A stretch of 64,000 nt of DNA from the NCBI GenBank assembly GCA_014905825.1, contig JACGCN010000046.1, positions 300,810 through 364,809 on the forward strand, read 5' to 3'. Both the position numbers and the translations under genes were made by a program. The notes under the pieces are model-generated. The model had not been told where the DNA came from. It saw only the letters and a program-made list of their open reading frames with translations, and searched no databases. Below are positions 11,154 through 23,599 of this stretch, in pieces. Origin of the DNA: Lyophyllum atratum (taxonomy: Eukaryota > Basidiomycota > Agaricomycetes > Agaricales > Lyophyllaceae). The first letter of the stretch is position 1; every line of letters starts with the position of its first letter.

Positions 11154-14100
11154 GGCTTGCGTGGGTGTCTTAAATGGACATAGGTCAGGCCTCTAAGGCT
11201 CAAAAGCGCTCAACCGGACTCCATTTCTAGCCCCGGATTGTGGGGTGACTTTCGAATCGAGGTAGGTCCAGTATCATAGACCTGAGCGATATGGACACTA
11301 ATTCGCGGGGCGCGATGGTGGATCACGAGTATGCCTAGCGCGAATCAGGCAGTGACGATTCCGGACCTGGAAAGTACAAGATGCGCTGAATGAGAATACG
11401 TTAGGTGAGTTAGTTTGCCAGATTAGTCATTTCAAGCTGAGCAATGAGAAGACTTAAAATCCACCAAAACACTGGTCCAGGTTCAATTCCTCGATGAACG
11501 CTTAGGGCTCCTGAGAGCTCATAGGCTACGACTCAGCTAGAAGCAGGTCTTGTGTCACCATAGGGGCTTGGATCGACTTCCCGGCCACATAAGACTAGCC
11601 GCAGAATCTGTACAGGGTGCATCTGCACTTGTGACCACAGTATGTATCCAGCACACCAAGCCTTTCAGGAAAAGGAGATGTAGGTACCAGGTCAGGAGAG
11701 CCCTACACGGGTTAGGGTGCGCCACGAGCATCATCGGGGATAACGGTAGAACCCTGCAATCATGTGGTGTTATAATACGTACCCGAATACATTCAACGAT
11801 TTGAATGGCGAGAGCGCTAGCTGTTAAGAGGAATGGTAAGAATGAAAGCGAGGTGCAGCAGATTGACGAAGAAAGATTGAACTGGAGTAGAGAGACCGAT
11901 ATGGCATATGATGGCGACCAGAAAGAATGGAAGATTGAATGGCAGGGCGCCACAGTATGTTTCAATGGAGATCTCTCCAGATTCAATCCATCGACTGGCA
12001 CCAGGAGCTGGAGTGACGCTTTACCTCATCAATCGGAATGTGGTGTCGTAAGACGCACATTGACAATCACTGGCAGAATGTTTGAAGCGACGAATGAACT
12101 TCGTAATTGCGAAGGTGAACGTAGAGGGTTGAGATCCGTATAAAGTTCGGTTCCTGTAAATCATGTGGCTGCACATAGTGGAATGGAAGGCGAATTCGAG
12201 CCAAGTGCGAGTATGAGAGTAGGAACACTCTTTGAGTCTTGGTCGTGTCACCAGTCCCGGCTTCTCCGTTTTGAAGAACTAGATCCATACAACGTCTGCA
12301 ATGCGAGTAGCTGGGTTGTGAGACTACGCAGCTCGTAATGAGAGATAGATATGCCAGAACTGTAGGTCGGATATCCAGTAGCTGGCGGATCGACTTCTTG
12401 ATGAAGTGAAAGACCGCCGGGAAAATCGACCTAGGCTAGAAAATATTTTTCATTTAGTGATTACGGCTGGTGAACAAGTCGAGAACGGATGCGGGTCCGG
12501 AAAGCAGATGCGTGCTAGAAGTGGGACTTTCCAATGACGAGTGTACCAAGGAAAGCCTCCTACCCGCGGATGAAATTTGACAGCCTGCGAGCGCTGCAAA
12601 GAACAAACAAGAAAAAGATATCAGAACATGCCACTTAAATAAAATAAAAGCATAGCGTAAACTGTATGTTTCATCACGTACACCTCGAAACACGAAAATT
12701 TATGTTGCGCCCATCGGCGTTTCTATAGTCCCGTCGCAAGAGCCGCACTTGTCGCTGAGGAGGAAGTGTAAGGTGAAGGTAAGCATCGGGTTCTAGCCGG
12801 ACATCATGCATCAGGGGCCGTAGGTGATGTCCATTGTCAAAAATTCCAAGCTCGGGGCGCATTTGAATTTTGAACGATGTTTCGTTGTTTCGGAGAGCCA
12901 AAACGTTGCGTGGTGATGATTGAGACTGGAATACGAGACCTGAGCAACTTTTCGTATGCGGAAGTCGTATATACCGGGCTGTGACGTCGAAAAGTAGGTG
13001 AGTACGCCCAGGGTCGCCCAACAAGGTGGATGTTTCGTAGAATGAACGGATTCGGGCGTCGTGAGCCATGGTGCCTCTCGGCGTTTGCCGCGCAGGCGCT
13101 TCCGAAAGGCGACGATCCTATTCCAAGTCATGACCTCCACTACTCCAATGCAATATTGAACATTGAACACCTCTTGCTCTCAACGATAAACCTGGTCCTC
13201 CCATATTTTACAGCTCTGCTCTCAAGTTCTTCTTCGAAAAAAATGCCCCTTGCCGACCTACTTGCTGTTTAGCTCACGGTTCTTCAAAACTATGGCGACT
13301 CTTGGTCCAAAGAGAGGCCTCTTGACTTCCACCTACAAGCTGGAAGCTATATATAAGACCAAGGCTCAAGCGCTCAAGGCCGGGTGAGCATAGCTCCCTT
13401 CCGTCTATTATCGGACGTTCCCTCCTTGGACCACGGCTGTGAGACCAGTTCACTCCTTTGGGCCATCTACTCATAAACTGTAAACCTATCTGGGTATTGC
13501 TCCATGTGATGCACATCTTGCTCGCTGCTGCATGTGCGCAGAAAACATCAGCATCTTTGGAAGGCTGTGTTCTATCAAACTGCTCCCTAAGCAATCATTC
13601 ACGTCTTGCCGGCGTGAGTTACGACTGATAGCGATGCGTCAGCTGCGACCAATGTACCCTCTTCTCGTGAATGATTAGTGTCAAAGTCGTACCACACACA
13701 CTCAGGGTTTCTTCGTAGCCGCTTATTCGATGGGATACTATTTGCGTACATGATGAGATGTCAGTATCGCTGCGTTAACTGGGTTGGGTGCTTTCTTGCC
13801 TCGTGGATATGTTCCCTTCATACGGTCAAAGAGTTTACACCAGCTTTGATTCCCTTCGGTCCCGGGGTTTGAAGCCCGGAATTCAGCAACAACATGTCCT
13901 ATTCCACCGTCATTTTCCATCTGACAGTCGCAAGACAGATGAAGTTCAATATCGACTTGTCATCTGGCAGGTGCCTGATTGCAGAGATTAGATCTACTGT
14001 AATACTAATACCGTATCTTATCAAAAATGTTGCCCTTCAAAAGCTTGTCAGTAGTCAAGGTAAGCCTTTTTTCCACCCCAGCAATTGACCTGGGGGTTTG

Positions 14101-14280
14101 ATATTTGGTACATGTCGTCTACTTTCCGTACTGTCATCGGCAGATAGGGTTGTGAGCCTCGTGGTCAAAGAAGTCTCGGGATCAACAACCCAATAATTCG
14201 CGTGCGAAATTTCTTCAGACGCGAAGGGTTGACCCCTCCTCCCTTCTCCATCTCCATCAACAACGACTGCCGTCGTTCAC
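11154..14280. other. gene-poor interval, no confident gene
   Basis: About 3 kb with only short open frames on both strands. None shows a recognisable family, a consistent intron pattern or a hydrophobic profile that I could defend. The best candidate is the minus-strand frame at 12674-13069, listed separately. Confidence 0.5.
12674..13069 (-). CDS. possible small hypothetical protein
   Basis: An uninterrupted 131-codon frame starts MAHDARIRSFYETSTLLGDP. It is rich in Arg and His, without signal peptide, membrane helix or known motif. Random frames of this length are not rare, and an overlapping frame (12811-13170) is also open. It is listed only because it is the longest clean frame in a gene-poor stretch. 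Confidence 0.2.
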   Translation of the reverse strand: MAHDARIRSFYETSTLLGDPGRTHLLFDVTARYIRLPHTKSCSGLVFQSQSSPRNVLALRNNETSFKIQMRPELGIFDNGHHLRPLMHDVRLEPDAYLHLTLPPQRQVRLLRRDYRNADGRNINFRVSRCT

Positions 14281-14435
14281 CGCTCTGCTGAGGGCAGATA
14301 GTCCTGTAAGTCCTACATTCGCCAAATCTCTATTTTTTGTGACAAAATTACTGACATCTCTGCCTATCGTGTAAAGCCTCAGGTTCGGCGTCGTGGTACG
14401 AGAGTCAGTATCGCTGGCATCAATTCCTGTTCACT
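14281..14435 (+). promoter_or_regulatory. probable 5' UTR with an intron
   Basis: A good donor (CCT/GTAAGT near 14306) and an acceptor (CCTCAG near 14383) lie between a pyrimidine-rich stretch and the ATG at 14436. This suggests that the leader of the downstream gene is spliced. Confidence 0.45.
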
Positions 14436-17400
14436 ATGGCCGCGACAACCCAGAACGCCGCTCCTTCCTCTCGCTTTTCTCGACTTGGGTTGGGGCTGGG
14501 ACTTAAGTCATCCAGCGCATCACCAGGTCGTGCTCGGGGGAACCAAAAGCAAGGGGCGGAGGACGAGTGGTACATACCATACAGTGGGCCATACGAACCT
14601 CCTCGTGAACCGGTCCGGCGACGAGAGAAACGCGACAGCTGGGGTGACCCCATAGACGGAGAGGACGACGGCTACGACGACACTGCTTTGGCGAGCATGG
14701 AGCTTCATAAACGCTATGCTGTCGGAAACAATTCCCAGGCTGGAGAGGGGCAGTGGAATGGGGTTGGAGTCAATGGCAGAGCTGGTACAGGTGGTGAGCA
14801 TGATGGCTCGAGGATGGGAGAGAGAAATAGGACGCAATCCGGGGTTTCCGGGCAAACGGTCTCCTCAGGAATGGTGGATCCTAATCGAGCAAGCATGGCC
14901 AGTCAACGCCGCTCGACTGTTTCTTCGGGTCAGCGCCCGCCAGTACCGTCGTACATCAATCTTGATGCTAAGGGGGGCGTTGGTGAATCACCCATGCCAC
15001 AGACGCACAAACGGAACTCCTCCAAGGATGGCAACCGCGCAAGCATCGTTGGTCTTTTCGCGTTTGGCGGGCAGGCACGCACTAAAACCCTTTCCGAGCG
15101 GGGTACGAAGAAACTGTTCTCAAAGAGATTATCGCGCTCAGGACAAGCTCCGTCTGGTATCGGGTCGGGAGTTGGACCAACGACGACATCCCATCGTCGC
15201 AGCTCTTCCACAGGATCCAATTCGTTATTGGGGCGCAGCAACACTCCCCGAAGTGGTAACCACGGTGTTGCAAAAGCCGCGGACGACGAAGACTATTACA
15301 ATTCATACTACTTCTCTACCACCACCACACCCCGAAAATCAGCTTTCACTCAACCGACCGCGCCACTCACACATCCCTATCAGTCGGCCCCGAATACTAT
15401 TCCAGCCGCCGGGGAAACCACCCCATCACCAACACCTTCCTCAAGACACCCTTACGCATATGTCTTCCCAACGTCCAAAGTCGGTCATGGCCCTCGGACG
15501 GCCCCGCTTTCCTCCTCAAATCCTAGAACCAACCCTCCATCATCTAACTCTGGGAATGTCGACCCTCCTAGGCTGATGTTCACCGAACCATCAGCCCCTC
15601 AGCAGAAGTCCGCTAGTGCCAACGTCGCTCAGTCTCAATTCTCCATCTCCTTCCCGTTCCAGAAAGGCCTCAAGCAACTGAAGAACTCCTCATCTACCCC
15701 CGATCTTCGTCTTGCTAACAACTCCACTAATGCATCTTTAAACCGCATCAAAGGACTCACCTCCAAAGGCTCGCCGACTTTCAAATCCAAGGATCGCTGG
15801 TTGTCTGCGGAGACGTGGTGTGATGCCCTTCTGTTCCCGCGTCCCAGACTCAAGATAAAGCATGACGGTGGCGAAGGAAGTAGCGGCCGGATTGTCAGCC
15901 CGCCAGAGAGCCCAGTTCACCGAGGGTTGGAGGAAGCACCAATTGGAGGTGGGATGGCTGAACGTGGCGTTCCGTCGAGAGTCTTGGCGCACTCACGATC
16001 GCTCGTCAACCTTAATAAGCCACCCGGAGACCCAACAGACCACGAAGGCGCTACCAATCCACGGCCCATACCCGGCCCGTCTCCTCAGAGGCTTCTCCCT
16101 CCTCAGAATGGTATACCCCCGCCTATTCGTACAGATCGACCTCCACGGCCAAAGAGCTGGGCTCTTGATGACTTAGCACTGCCAAGTCCAGTGCCATCTT
16201 TAGCACGGTAAGAGCTCAGCTTTAGATGTACGCTATCAATGCTCAACTTACCATACGATCTCATCAGGGTAATCGAAGAAGGAGAGAAGCTCGAGAGCCA
16301 GCGGAAACAATGGCAGGATCAAGCCACCCACTCTTTCCAGAACAAACGCACTCGCAGCATGTCGCGCGCCCGTTCCAATTCCCTGACACAGAGAGGACGA
16401 AGGGTTGACGAGCCCAAGCCGAGTAACTTCGACTTCCTCGCCGCCAGGGCCTGCCTCGGGAACCAGGTTCTGACACCTGCCATCGCACCCACTAAGGCTC
16501 CCGACATCCAGATTTCCTCCTTCGCCAGCAGCGGACCATTCAGCAAGTCATCCCATTCCCACTCCCACTCCAGCTCCCTCGTGAAGACTTTAACGAAATC
16601 GTCAAAGTCGCATTCCCCAGGCCATTCGCGCACGGATTCGTGGGGTCGTTCTGCTGTTAAGATGGCCAAAACTGCTGCTTGCGGCTTGGTTGGGACCGAT
16701 GCCCTGGGGTCCCCTTCGTATACACCGGAAAATGGGCTGGAGAGCATGCTGAGAGCGGGCGGCACGAAGGTTATTCGCCTCGCTGACCCTGCGATGGGTG
16801 CCCCGTCTGACGACACGCCGTTGACATCCAATTCGCCGACTCCTTCCGGCTCCGTGGCTAGTGATCTGAGGATTGGCATCGCGTTGACGACCCCTCCGCT
16901 GGTGGATAATCCCGTCGATCTTGATGCTATGAGGCTGCCTGCCCATCCTTACGCACAAGGAGGATTATACTCCTACAACACCTTCGTGCCAGCTCCACAA
17001 CATGATAAGCAAGTCGTCGATGAGCCTTTGGACTACGATGTATCTCGCGCGCAAGATGCCAGCGAATCGGAGTCGAAAGACGTCCTTACTTCGGGTCCAT
17101 CATCTCGCCAAAGAGACCTTCCTCCGGCTGTTCCATATCATCCATATGCACAACACTCTTCGACTGGAGACTCATATACCCCTGACAACAAACTCACTCG
17201 TCATCCTCTCATCGACAGCGATATACCCGCTCCCGCAAAGATGTGGGCGCAGCTGTCTCCGGGTCTTGTTCGAGAGATCCTGCCGGGTGATATCCAGTAT
17301 TCGCCGTTCATGTCAGAAAATGGCGATGTCTCCAGTCGTAACTCGCGAGTCATCTACGATACAGTTGGTGTTGGAGAGACCCTTGCATATGCTGTACGAG

Positions 17401-18714
17401 AGAAGACCAGCAAGGATGGCGGGTTGGGGACAAGCGAAGAACATGGTGTCGATGATCTGAGCCAGGTTCTGGCGGCTGCTCCGAAGAGGAGCTACAGGCA
17501 GCCCGTGCAGTACGACACCACGCGACCTTTATATCTGTTGCAGCAGGATAAAAAACCTTCCGACCCTCATTCGGCCCACACTTTTGCATCGTCTACTTTG
17601 ATGTACCAGCAAATGTCACCACCTGATCTTCCTCGGCAATACCCATCGGACGATACACCCCCACCTAGGGGGACTAGCACCTCACCAGAGAGCCTGTCCC
17701 CGCCTCATTCCCCGCGTTCGTTCGGCAATCCAGATGACCTGGATAACTTCTACGACCTCTTCTACAAACCCAGTCGACCTTCCACACAACAAGGCGTACC
17801 CTCCGAGTTTAGCGCTGCGTCCGGTACTCCTATCGGATCGCGTCGGAGAGTAGGAAGTGGACTGACGAGTTTAGCACGTCAACTGAGCGAAGAGTTCGAG
17901 CACTTGGCGCTTGAGCAGGAGGGCAGCCAATACTCGCGTTCATCGACCATGGAGATTCGGAGCTCGATTGGGAGGAGGCCTACAGATTCGACTTTGGAGT
18001 TCGTCTTCGAGGAGGCGTCGCCACCTGAGTCTTCAACGACTGAGCTATCGTCGCCGCCTGGCCAATCCAGGATCTCGCCGTTTCACCCCTCGGTCCATAT
18101 TCCCGAAGACGTGGAATCTTCTAGGGCTTCATCGCCACTGGAGCCGGACGAAGATGAGACAGGTTAGTAGTTTCCGTAATGGTATGCTGTAGGTCATATT
18201 GACTTAATATGTGCTTTTTACAGAATTGTTCCGCGTCGGCATAGTCGAATCGGTCTCCACGCCACCCGCTGTTGCGAATGACCACCGCTCGTCATATATG
18301 GGCGAAATGTCCTCGCCAGACGAACCACACCATCCAGAGGAGCAAGACATTCTTCCGCTGTCCCTACAACGCAGAATAATTTCTAGTCTCCAGCCACCCT
18401 CGGCCGATCCCACGCGCAGCAGCTACATGACCACTTCAACAGCGTCACGCATGTCGGGCCTATCTGACTTCCCGGCGCCACCCCAGAGGCCTCCGATCGG
18501 CCACATGTCTCTTCTCACCTCGTACTTTGACGAGGCTCACTCGCGCAGCGAGGCTCATGCTTCTCGGAATACCACGCCGGAATCGATACCTGCTTCTTTT
18601 GACGATACCGAAGTGCGGAATCGACGTTTGACATTTGGTGGAGAGGAGGAGATTGAGGAGCTAGTTGCGGCTCTTTCGTCCCACTCCCATTCGACGAGTC
18701 ACTCAATATCATAG
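14436..18714 (+). CDS. large intrinsically disordered Ser/Pro-rich protein
   Basis: Three exons (14436-16207, 16268-18162, 18224-18714) give 1,385 residues in one frame; both introns are standard GT-AG. The start is MAATTQNAAPSSRFSRLGLG. The product is Ser/Pro/Thr-rich and low in hydrophobic residues, with no membrane segment or catalytic motif. It contains many basic patches (EPVRRREKRDSWGD, RRSTVSS), a short charged helix (IEEGEKLESQRKQWQDQ) followed by RSMSRARSNS, and repeated HPYA motifs. An acidic patch (EEEIEELVAAL) precedes a His/Ser end. The composition fits a scaffold or regulatory protein heavily phosphorylated at RxxS sites, which is inference only. I do not recognise a named orthologue. 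Confidence 0.9.
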
Positions 18715-19123
18715 CATCATCACCCACCCTTTTTTTGTGCCTTTCGCGTGGATGTATTTATACCCTCTTACTGTAGTGTACTTTTATTTTTTTTGGAATT
18801 ATGAAATAGGGTATGCGTCTGGTCGGGAACAGCAGTCGCTTTGGTCGTTGACTTGTACTTGTGTAAGAAAGAGAACGTTGCAATGCGTCATTGGCTTTCA
18901 CTTTTCAGATTCACTTCTATTTAGGTTGATCATCTCTTGTAAAAGGCAGGAGAAGGGAAGGCCGCCTCTGCGTTGAGTTTCCGGAACCATATCACCGGCG
19001 CTGCTGACCATCTTCATGTTGTTGTACTGACACACACGTATCCTTCTTTGGGAACGACGCTCACGAGGATTCAGGACCAATCTTGGTCGCGCAATGCACT
19101 CTGTAAAGTAACTCAATTAACGA
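18715..19123. other. convergent intergenic region
   Basis: This is the shared 3' flank of the disordered-protein gene (plus) and the hemerythrin-like gene (minus). It contains T-rich runs (CCTTTTTTTGTG, TTATTTTTTTTGG) at 18727-18800, consistent with 3' end formation of the plus-strand gene. No gene seen. Confidence 0.5.
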
Positions 19124-19817
19124 CTAGGACTCCGACTCGGGCTTTGCGACACCAATGAACTCAAGCAAGTCCTTCTTGACTGAGCTGGAGTCTGCAGTAA
19201 GAGCTGCGTGCAGCGCTTTCTCCGTAATAGTATCTCCAGCACGTCCATCGAATCTGACGGTATACTAATCAGCAATGGGAGGGATAGATAAAGAGCAGCC
19301 TCACCTGGAAGGAACAAAGAACTTTTTCGAAGCTTCGATAGCCTGAGAAAGCTCTTCTGCTTCGGAGGGTGTCATGTGCTTCTCAAGTGTAGGGATGTCT
19401 GAGGCCTCTTCGCTGTCGTTGTGTCGATGGAGGTTGCCTAGGACTATTTCGAGTGCATCATCATATTTGAGGGAACCCGGACCGGCGCCGAGTTCAAACA
19501 ATTCGAGGAGGGCTTGCTTGAATCCCTGAATGACACGAATGAGAATGGAAATTCACGCAAGGGAGAGGGTGGACGACACGTACAGCATGGTCGTTGCGGT
19601 CAAACTCTGCCAACTTGCCGCCAACAGCTTTTCCCAAAAATTGCTCGCAGATGGGGTGTACGAGGATTTCTTCAGTCGTAACATGACGTACGATGTTCCA
19701 CATCAAGAGTTTTGAAAGTTCCTGTTTCCCCTCGACATCGGCAGCCATGTACTGGTCACGTAGGTTATAGACAACGCGGTGGTCGGTGGCGATTGTTTCT
19801 CCCAAGACGGTCGTCAT
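19124..19817 (-). CDS. hemerythrin/HHE cation-binding domain protein
   Basis: The exons are 19124-19253, 19305-19525 and 19584 upward. From Met at 19817 the protein reads MTTVLGETIATDHRVVYNL, then NIVRHVTTEEILVHPICEQF and FDRNDHA. After an intron it continues GFKQALLELFELGAGPGS, then NLHRHNDSEE, and ends VAKPESES with TAG at 19124-19126. His and Glu in DHR, RHVTTEE, NDH and HRHNDSEE match the iron ligands of the four-helix HHE domain. Fungal members are small iron or oxygen/NO-binding cytosolic or mitochondrial proteins. The first Met is not preceded by a stop: the same frame continues upstream into coding-like sequence (next entry), so the true start may lie further upstream. Confidence 0.85.
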
Positions 19818-20485
19818 TCTGTCAACTTGTACGTCGTGGATGAAATGAGTGGACCAATCTGAGTCGTGCGCCGTGGTTTTTATCCGTCTCAGACTACGTG
19901 CAGGGTCTAGAAAGCGAATACGGCCAACGTAGGAGCCTCTGAAACGCAACTGAAACTCGTCATACTCCTCGTCAGAGGATGAACGAGGCTCCAGATCATA
20001 GATGACGCTTGCTAGACAGTTTTCATAGAGATCGAGGGTGTCACTTGTGGTGTGTGGCTGAGACTTGGCTGTTTTGCGCTGGAAATCGTCACGATCCGGT
20101 AATTCAATTGAATGAGCGCATACCAGAGGTTGAGCTAAATTATGAGAGACCTCACAGAGATTCTGCGAGCGCGCTCTTTTCTTCGATATGTTCCACGAGG
20201 GCAGGTAGGGGTTTTGATGCTGAACTCGCGTTACCGCCGAGAAAAGTTACATCCACAGTACACACCACTCAAGAAGACGCGACTTGGACGCGACCATTGG
20301 TGAAGCTCCTTGTCACTGGCTATTACGCGACCAGCAAAGCACATCCTGAGGTACGGGATAGAAGTCCTTGTCCGGACAACGTCTATACGGAAAGCTTTCG
20401 ACCAGTCCAGGATTTGTCCAGGATCATGAAGTTCGCCCAGAACTCTGGCACGAATCTCTAAGTGAATCAAACAAAACATAAACAA
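19818..20485 (-). CDS. unknown N-terminal extension of the HHE protein, or separate gene
   Basis: In frame with and directly upstream of the HHE domain the minus strand reads RFRGSYVGRIRFLDPARSLR and then THFIHDVQVDR. Further up come DDFQRKTAKSQPHTT, LYENCLASVIYDLEPRSSSD, FLGGNASSASKPLPALVEH and IRARVLGELHDPGQILDWSK. The composition looks coding and splice sites exist, but I could not join the segments in one frame without ambiguity near 20140-20250. It may be a fused domain of the HHE protein, a partly decayed gene, or a long 5' region. No family recognised. The upstream end overlaps a repeated segment shared with 29.86 kb. Confidence 0.4.
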
Positions 20486-21110
20486 AGAACGCGTCGCTCA
20501 CGTGAAGCTTTGAAGACTCACTGCCACTGCCATTTTGCTTCAACTTGGACCGCGGTCGCATTAGGGGTGCTCAATTCTGAGTTCAGTTCACGAGTTCAGT
20601 CCATCACTGTGTGTGCCTGGTAAGTTTCGAAGTCCGAGGGTTTGGAGGATGAATCTTAGGAAAATCAAGAAAGATCGTCAACCTGTGCTCCAAATCCTTG
20701 CCTTTTTTGCCTACTTCACCTTCATTACAGTTACATTTAGCGTACCAAAAATGGCATTTTTTGGAGTCGTGCATGACGTTATACAGCGTGAAAAGTGGCG
20801 AAAAACGAGCAGAGAAAGGTAATCCTTAGCGAGCCCTCGGTGATTTGCAGCATAGCAACGTCCTAACGACAAGTGGTTGATGGACTGAACTCGTGAACTG
20901 AACTCAGAATTGAGCACCCCTATTCGTGGCTGTCAGCCCGTCCGTGGACCGTCGCTTCGCGACTTCTCTTGGTCTTCTCGCCACCGCCACATAACTCTCT
21001 GCGATGAAGAGCGTATTCAAGACGGTGTGGCGTTGACTCTGCCTAGATTCACCCGACCAACCGGGATCTCGCTTCCCTATCGGCTCACCTACTTTCATCC
21101 CTCGTCCACT
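20473..21110. repeat. copy A of a diverged dispersed segment (partner 29863-30115)
   Basis: The left part shares a run of about 33 nt starting AAACATAAACAAAGAACGCG with 29861 onward. The right part (about 20924-21090) aligns with 29944-30110, including GGTGTGGCGTTGACTC, TCACCCGACCAAC, GGGATCTCG and GGCTCACCT. The two parts are separated here by the MITE at 20564-20920, which is absent in copy B. Both copies run in the same orientation. Confidence 0.8.
20564..20920. mobile_element. MITE with perfect 43-bp terminal inverted repeats, TA target
   Basis: The element is 357 bp. The ends GGGGTGCTCAATTCTGAGTT... (20564-20606) and the reverse complement of 20878-20920 are identical over 43 bases. It is flanked by TA on both sides (20562-20563 and 20921-20922), the target duplication of Tc1/mariner-type elements. 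The interior holds only a short frame (20613-20822) with no transposase motif, so it is non-autonomous. It interrupts copy A of a segment whose uninterrupted relative lies near 29935. Confidence 0.9.
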
Positions 21111-21703
21111 GTCATTCTCCTCACTTCTTGCTAAGTCCTCCACTGCATTTTCCTACGCAACATATGTATCATACTACTAGTTATACCATGGTTTTCTCTA
21201 GGACATTCGAAACTCTTAGAGCTTCGCAAATTGAACTTTGTAAGCTCCTGGTAAGCCTTTCTTGACATTGAATGGTAAGAAGATTCCTAGTTTGCGGTCA
21301 GTGGACTTCTCGACGGTGAGTCCGTGGGCGAAAGGACATAGTGATCGGGCAGTGACTCGGGAGCGCCGAGGTCTGATCAGGCTGTCACTTGGATCATGAT
21401 CACCTTATCAGTCAACCGTGGTCCGTGACAACCAAGCCAAACGTCGAGTGTTATCAGTCAGTCCCTCTGCGAAAGTGCCACAAATCCCAAGGCCTGTCTA
21501 TCATATTGCCGCTCATGTGCAATCTGGTTTTGGAGGTCTCAAACCGTTCCATATCTTGAAGAAGATCATTGTTCAAATCCAATCAACGTCATTTCAAGAC
21601 GGCGATCTATCCGGCCATATGATTGCCCCAACTTGTACGGCGGCTGCACGAGCTTAAGAAGGGGGGGTGGAATCAACCCATCCCTCGCTCTTTCCCTCAC
21701 ACC
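21111..21703. other. intergenic, no gene recognised
   Basis: About 590 bp after copy A and before the DUF6534-like remnant. No coding or structural signal could be supported. Confidence 0.4.
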
Positions 21704-23100
21704 ATGTCCGTGTTTCCATTGAACGCTGGTGGTCTGGAAGCACCGTTCCTGGCTGGTATCACTATCTGACATGACACAAGGCCACAGTTTGACCTCGCTG
21801 TGGTTATCATTCAGGTGTTATGGCCTGCTGTCCGTGCGTCCCGATATGGGGTATTCGTTAGCGAAGGTGCTAACGATTGCTCATTAGGCTGTTCGGAATC
21901 ACTTGTGCGCAGGCGGCATACTATTATCGCACCTACTCCAAGGACCATTTAATTTTGAAAGGCTTTGTAAGTCGCACACAGCTACATAACCCTTCAACTT
22001 CCCGTTGAGACAAAGCCCTCCAGGTCGGACTTCTCCTGTACATGTTATTCCCTGCGCCTGATATGTCACGCCTCATGTTAACTCAACCTAGCGTAATGGA
22101 GACTGCCCATATGATGCTTATTGGACAAGCGGCATTCTTTATTTTCATAACATGCAAGGTTCCCGAAAGAACACTGGAGGCGTTCACGATCACCTCGTGG
22201 GTTTACAGTTAATATTCAATCTAACAGATGTGTACTAATTTGCTTCGCGCAGAGCTTTTGCGGTACGCAGTACACAGCATGTAGATTTCTGAAATGAACT
22301 CAAGGCTGCTTTGCTTCGACTTAGGTTTCTGTCACCTTTATTGTGCGCAAATTGATGTTGATATTATGTTCGGAAGCTGAGATAAATTTTCAGCTCCTAA
22401 TCACTTTTTTTGTACAATGGTAAACCGACTCACATTCGCCTTGCCAACCTGACTCGAACATGACATGGATATATCTGTTTGACAGCTTCTATGCGTGGAG
22501 ATTTGGAAGAGTTCGTCTCCATCTCTCTGATCTACAATGTGCTAACAGTGTTATCAAAGTTAGCTACAGATCGAAGTGGAGGTTTCCAATGGTTATTTTC
22601 ATTGTGGGTGGTGCATTCCTATTGTCTGAGGATCCTTTGATTGTTTTTAATGGTAGATTGTGATGTCTCTCACCTCCTGCGGTACGTATCCAACCTCTGT
22701 AACTCATATCCTCTGAGTATGCATTACTGGGGGAATCCAGGCCTAGGATTCGGTCAGTCCCTTTCCTTCCAACTAAGTTCCGTCATGATTTCTTCTAACC
22801 ATTGGACACTTATCTATCAACATAGGGACTAACCATTTCTTGTGGGTTGCCCCTCGATCATAACTAGAGTCTCACATTCTTGCTCATATCCCAGTTCAGG
22901 TTTTCTCATCCGCCCCTCGATTCTGGCAAAGGAAGACTTCAACGGGTAATCCCCTCTGCATAGTATACAAGAATTGGTCTCTCATTCTTCAGCTCTGACG
23001 TAGAGACTTTACTCGGCGTCTCTAGCTGCGACGTTGCTTTGCGACATCGCAATCAGTGGGTCGATGGTTGCGGCCCTCAACCGGCTGTGTTCCGGATTTA
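21704..23100 (+). pseudogene. DUF6534-like seven-helix protein, probably decayed
   Basis: From ATG at 21704 the first exon reads MSVFPLNAGGLEAPFLAG. Following fragments are LFGITCAQAAYYYRTYSKDH, then VGLLLYMLFPAPDMSRLM, then VMETAHMMLIGQAAFFIFIT followed by CKVPERTLEAFTITSW, then VSVTFIVRKLMLIL, FYAWRFGR and FPMVIFIVGGAFLL. These match the order of helices in DUF6534 proteins and closely resemble the gene on the minus strand at 28.0-29.6 kb. Beyond about 22650 I find no exon matching the conserved C-terminal region, and several junctions are unclear. I call it a probable pseudogene. Confidence 0.5.
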
Positions 23101-23599
23101 GATCGTAAGCTGCCATCCAGACTTCGTGAAGGCATATTGATAACATCTCGGCAGAACCGAAAACGTCATTGATTGGTTGGTACTTCTCAGTCTTAACGTT
23201 GGGGTGATCACTAGCATTGTTGCTGTGTGCACCCTCGGATCTGTAAGCCTCCTTACCATACCTATCAGCCATGTTGAATTCAACCATACACCATTAAGTA
23301 TCATGGGACTCCTACCACAAGCGTTCTTTTCACGGGTCTGTTCTTTTACTTTAGGTCTAGAGCATATTTACTAAATCACGTCAAGCATTCTGTTGTGGTG
23401 TAGCGTACATTGTTACTTACTCGCCATTTACCTCCAGTTTCTACTCACAAAGGTTTCATATTTCGTTTATCACTTCACATGTACTTTTAAAAGAGTTATC
23501 ATTTCGTCTCCATTCTCACTATGTTTACCATTACAACTTCATTACAAAGTGCTACCTTCGTTATCTACAGACTAGAGTAGCGGCGCAAGCAGAGTCATT

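Noticed and set aside
11455..11500. GGTTCAATTCC resembling a tRNA B box
   Set aside because: No A box, no cloverleaf and no acceptor-stem pairing around it.
20613..20822. 69-codon frame inside the MITE as a transposase
   Set aside because: It is too short, with no DDE/D motif or DNA-binding helix.
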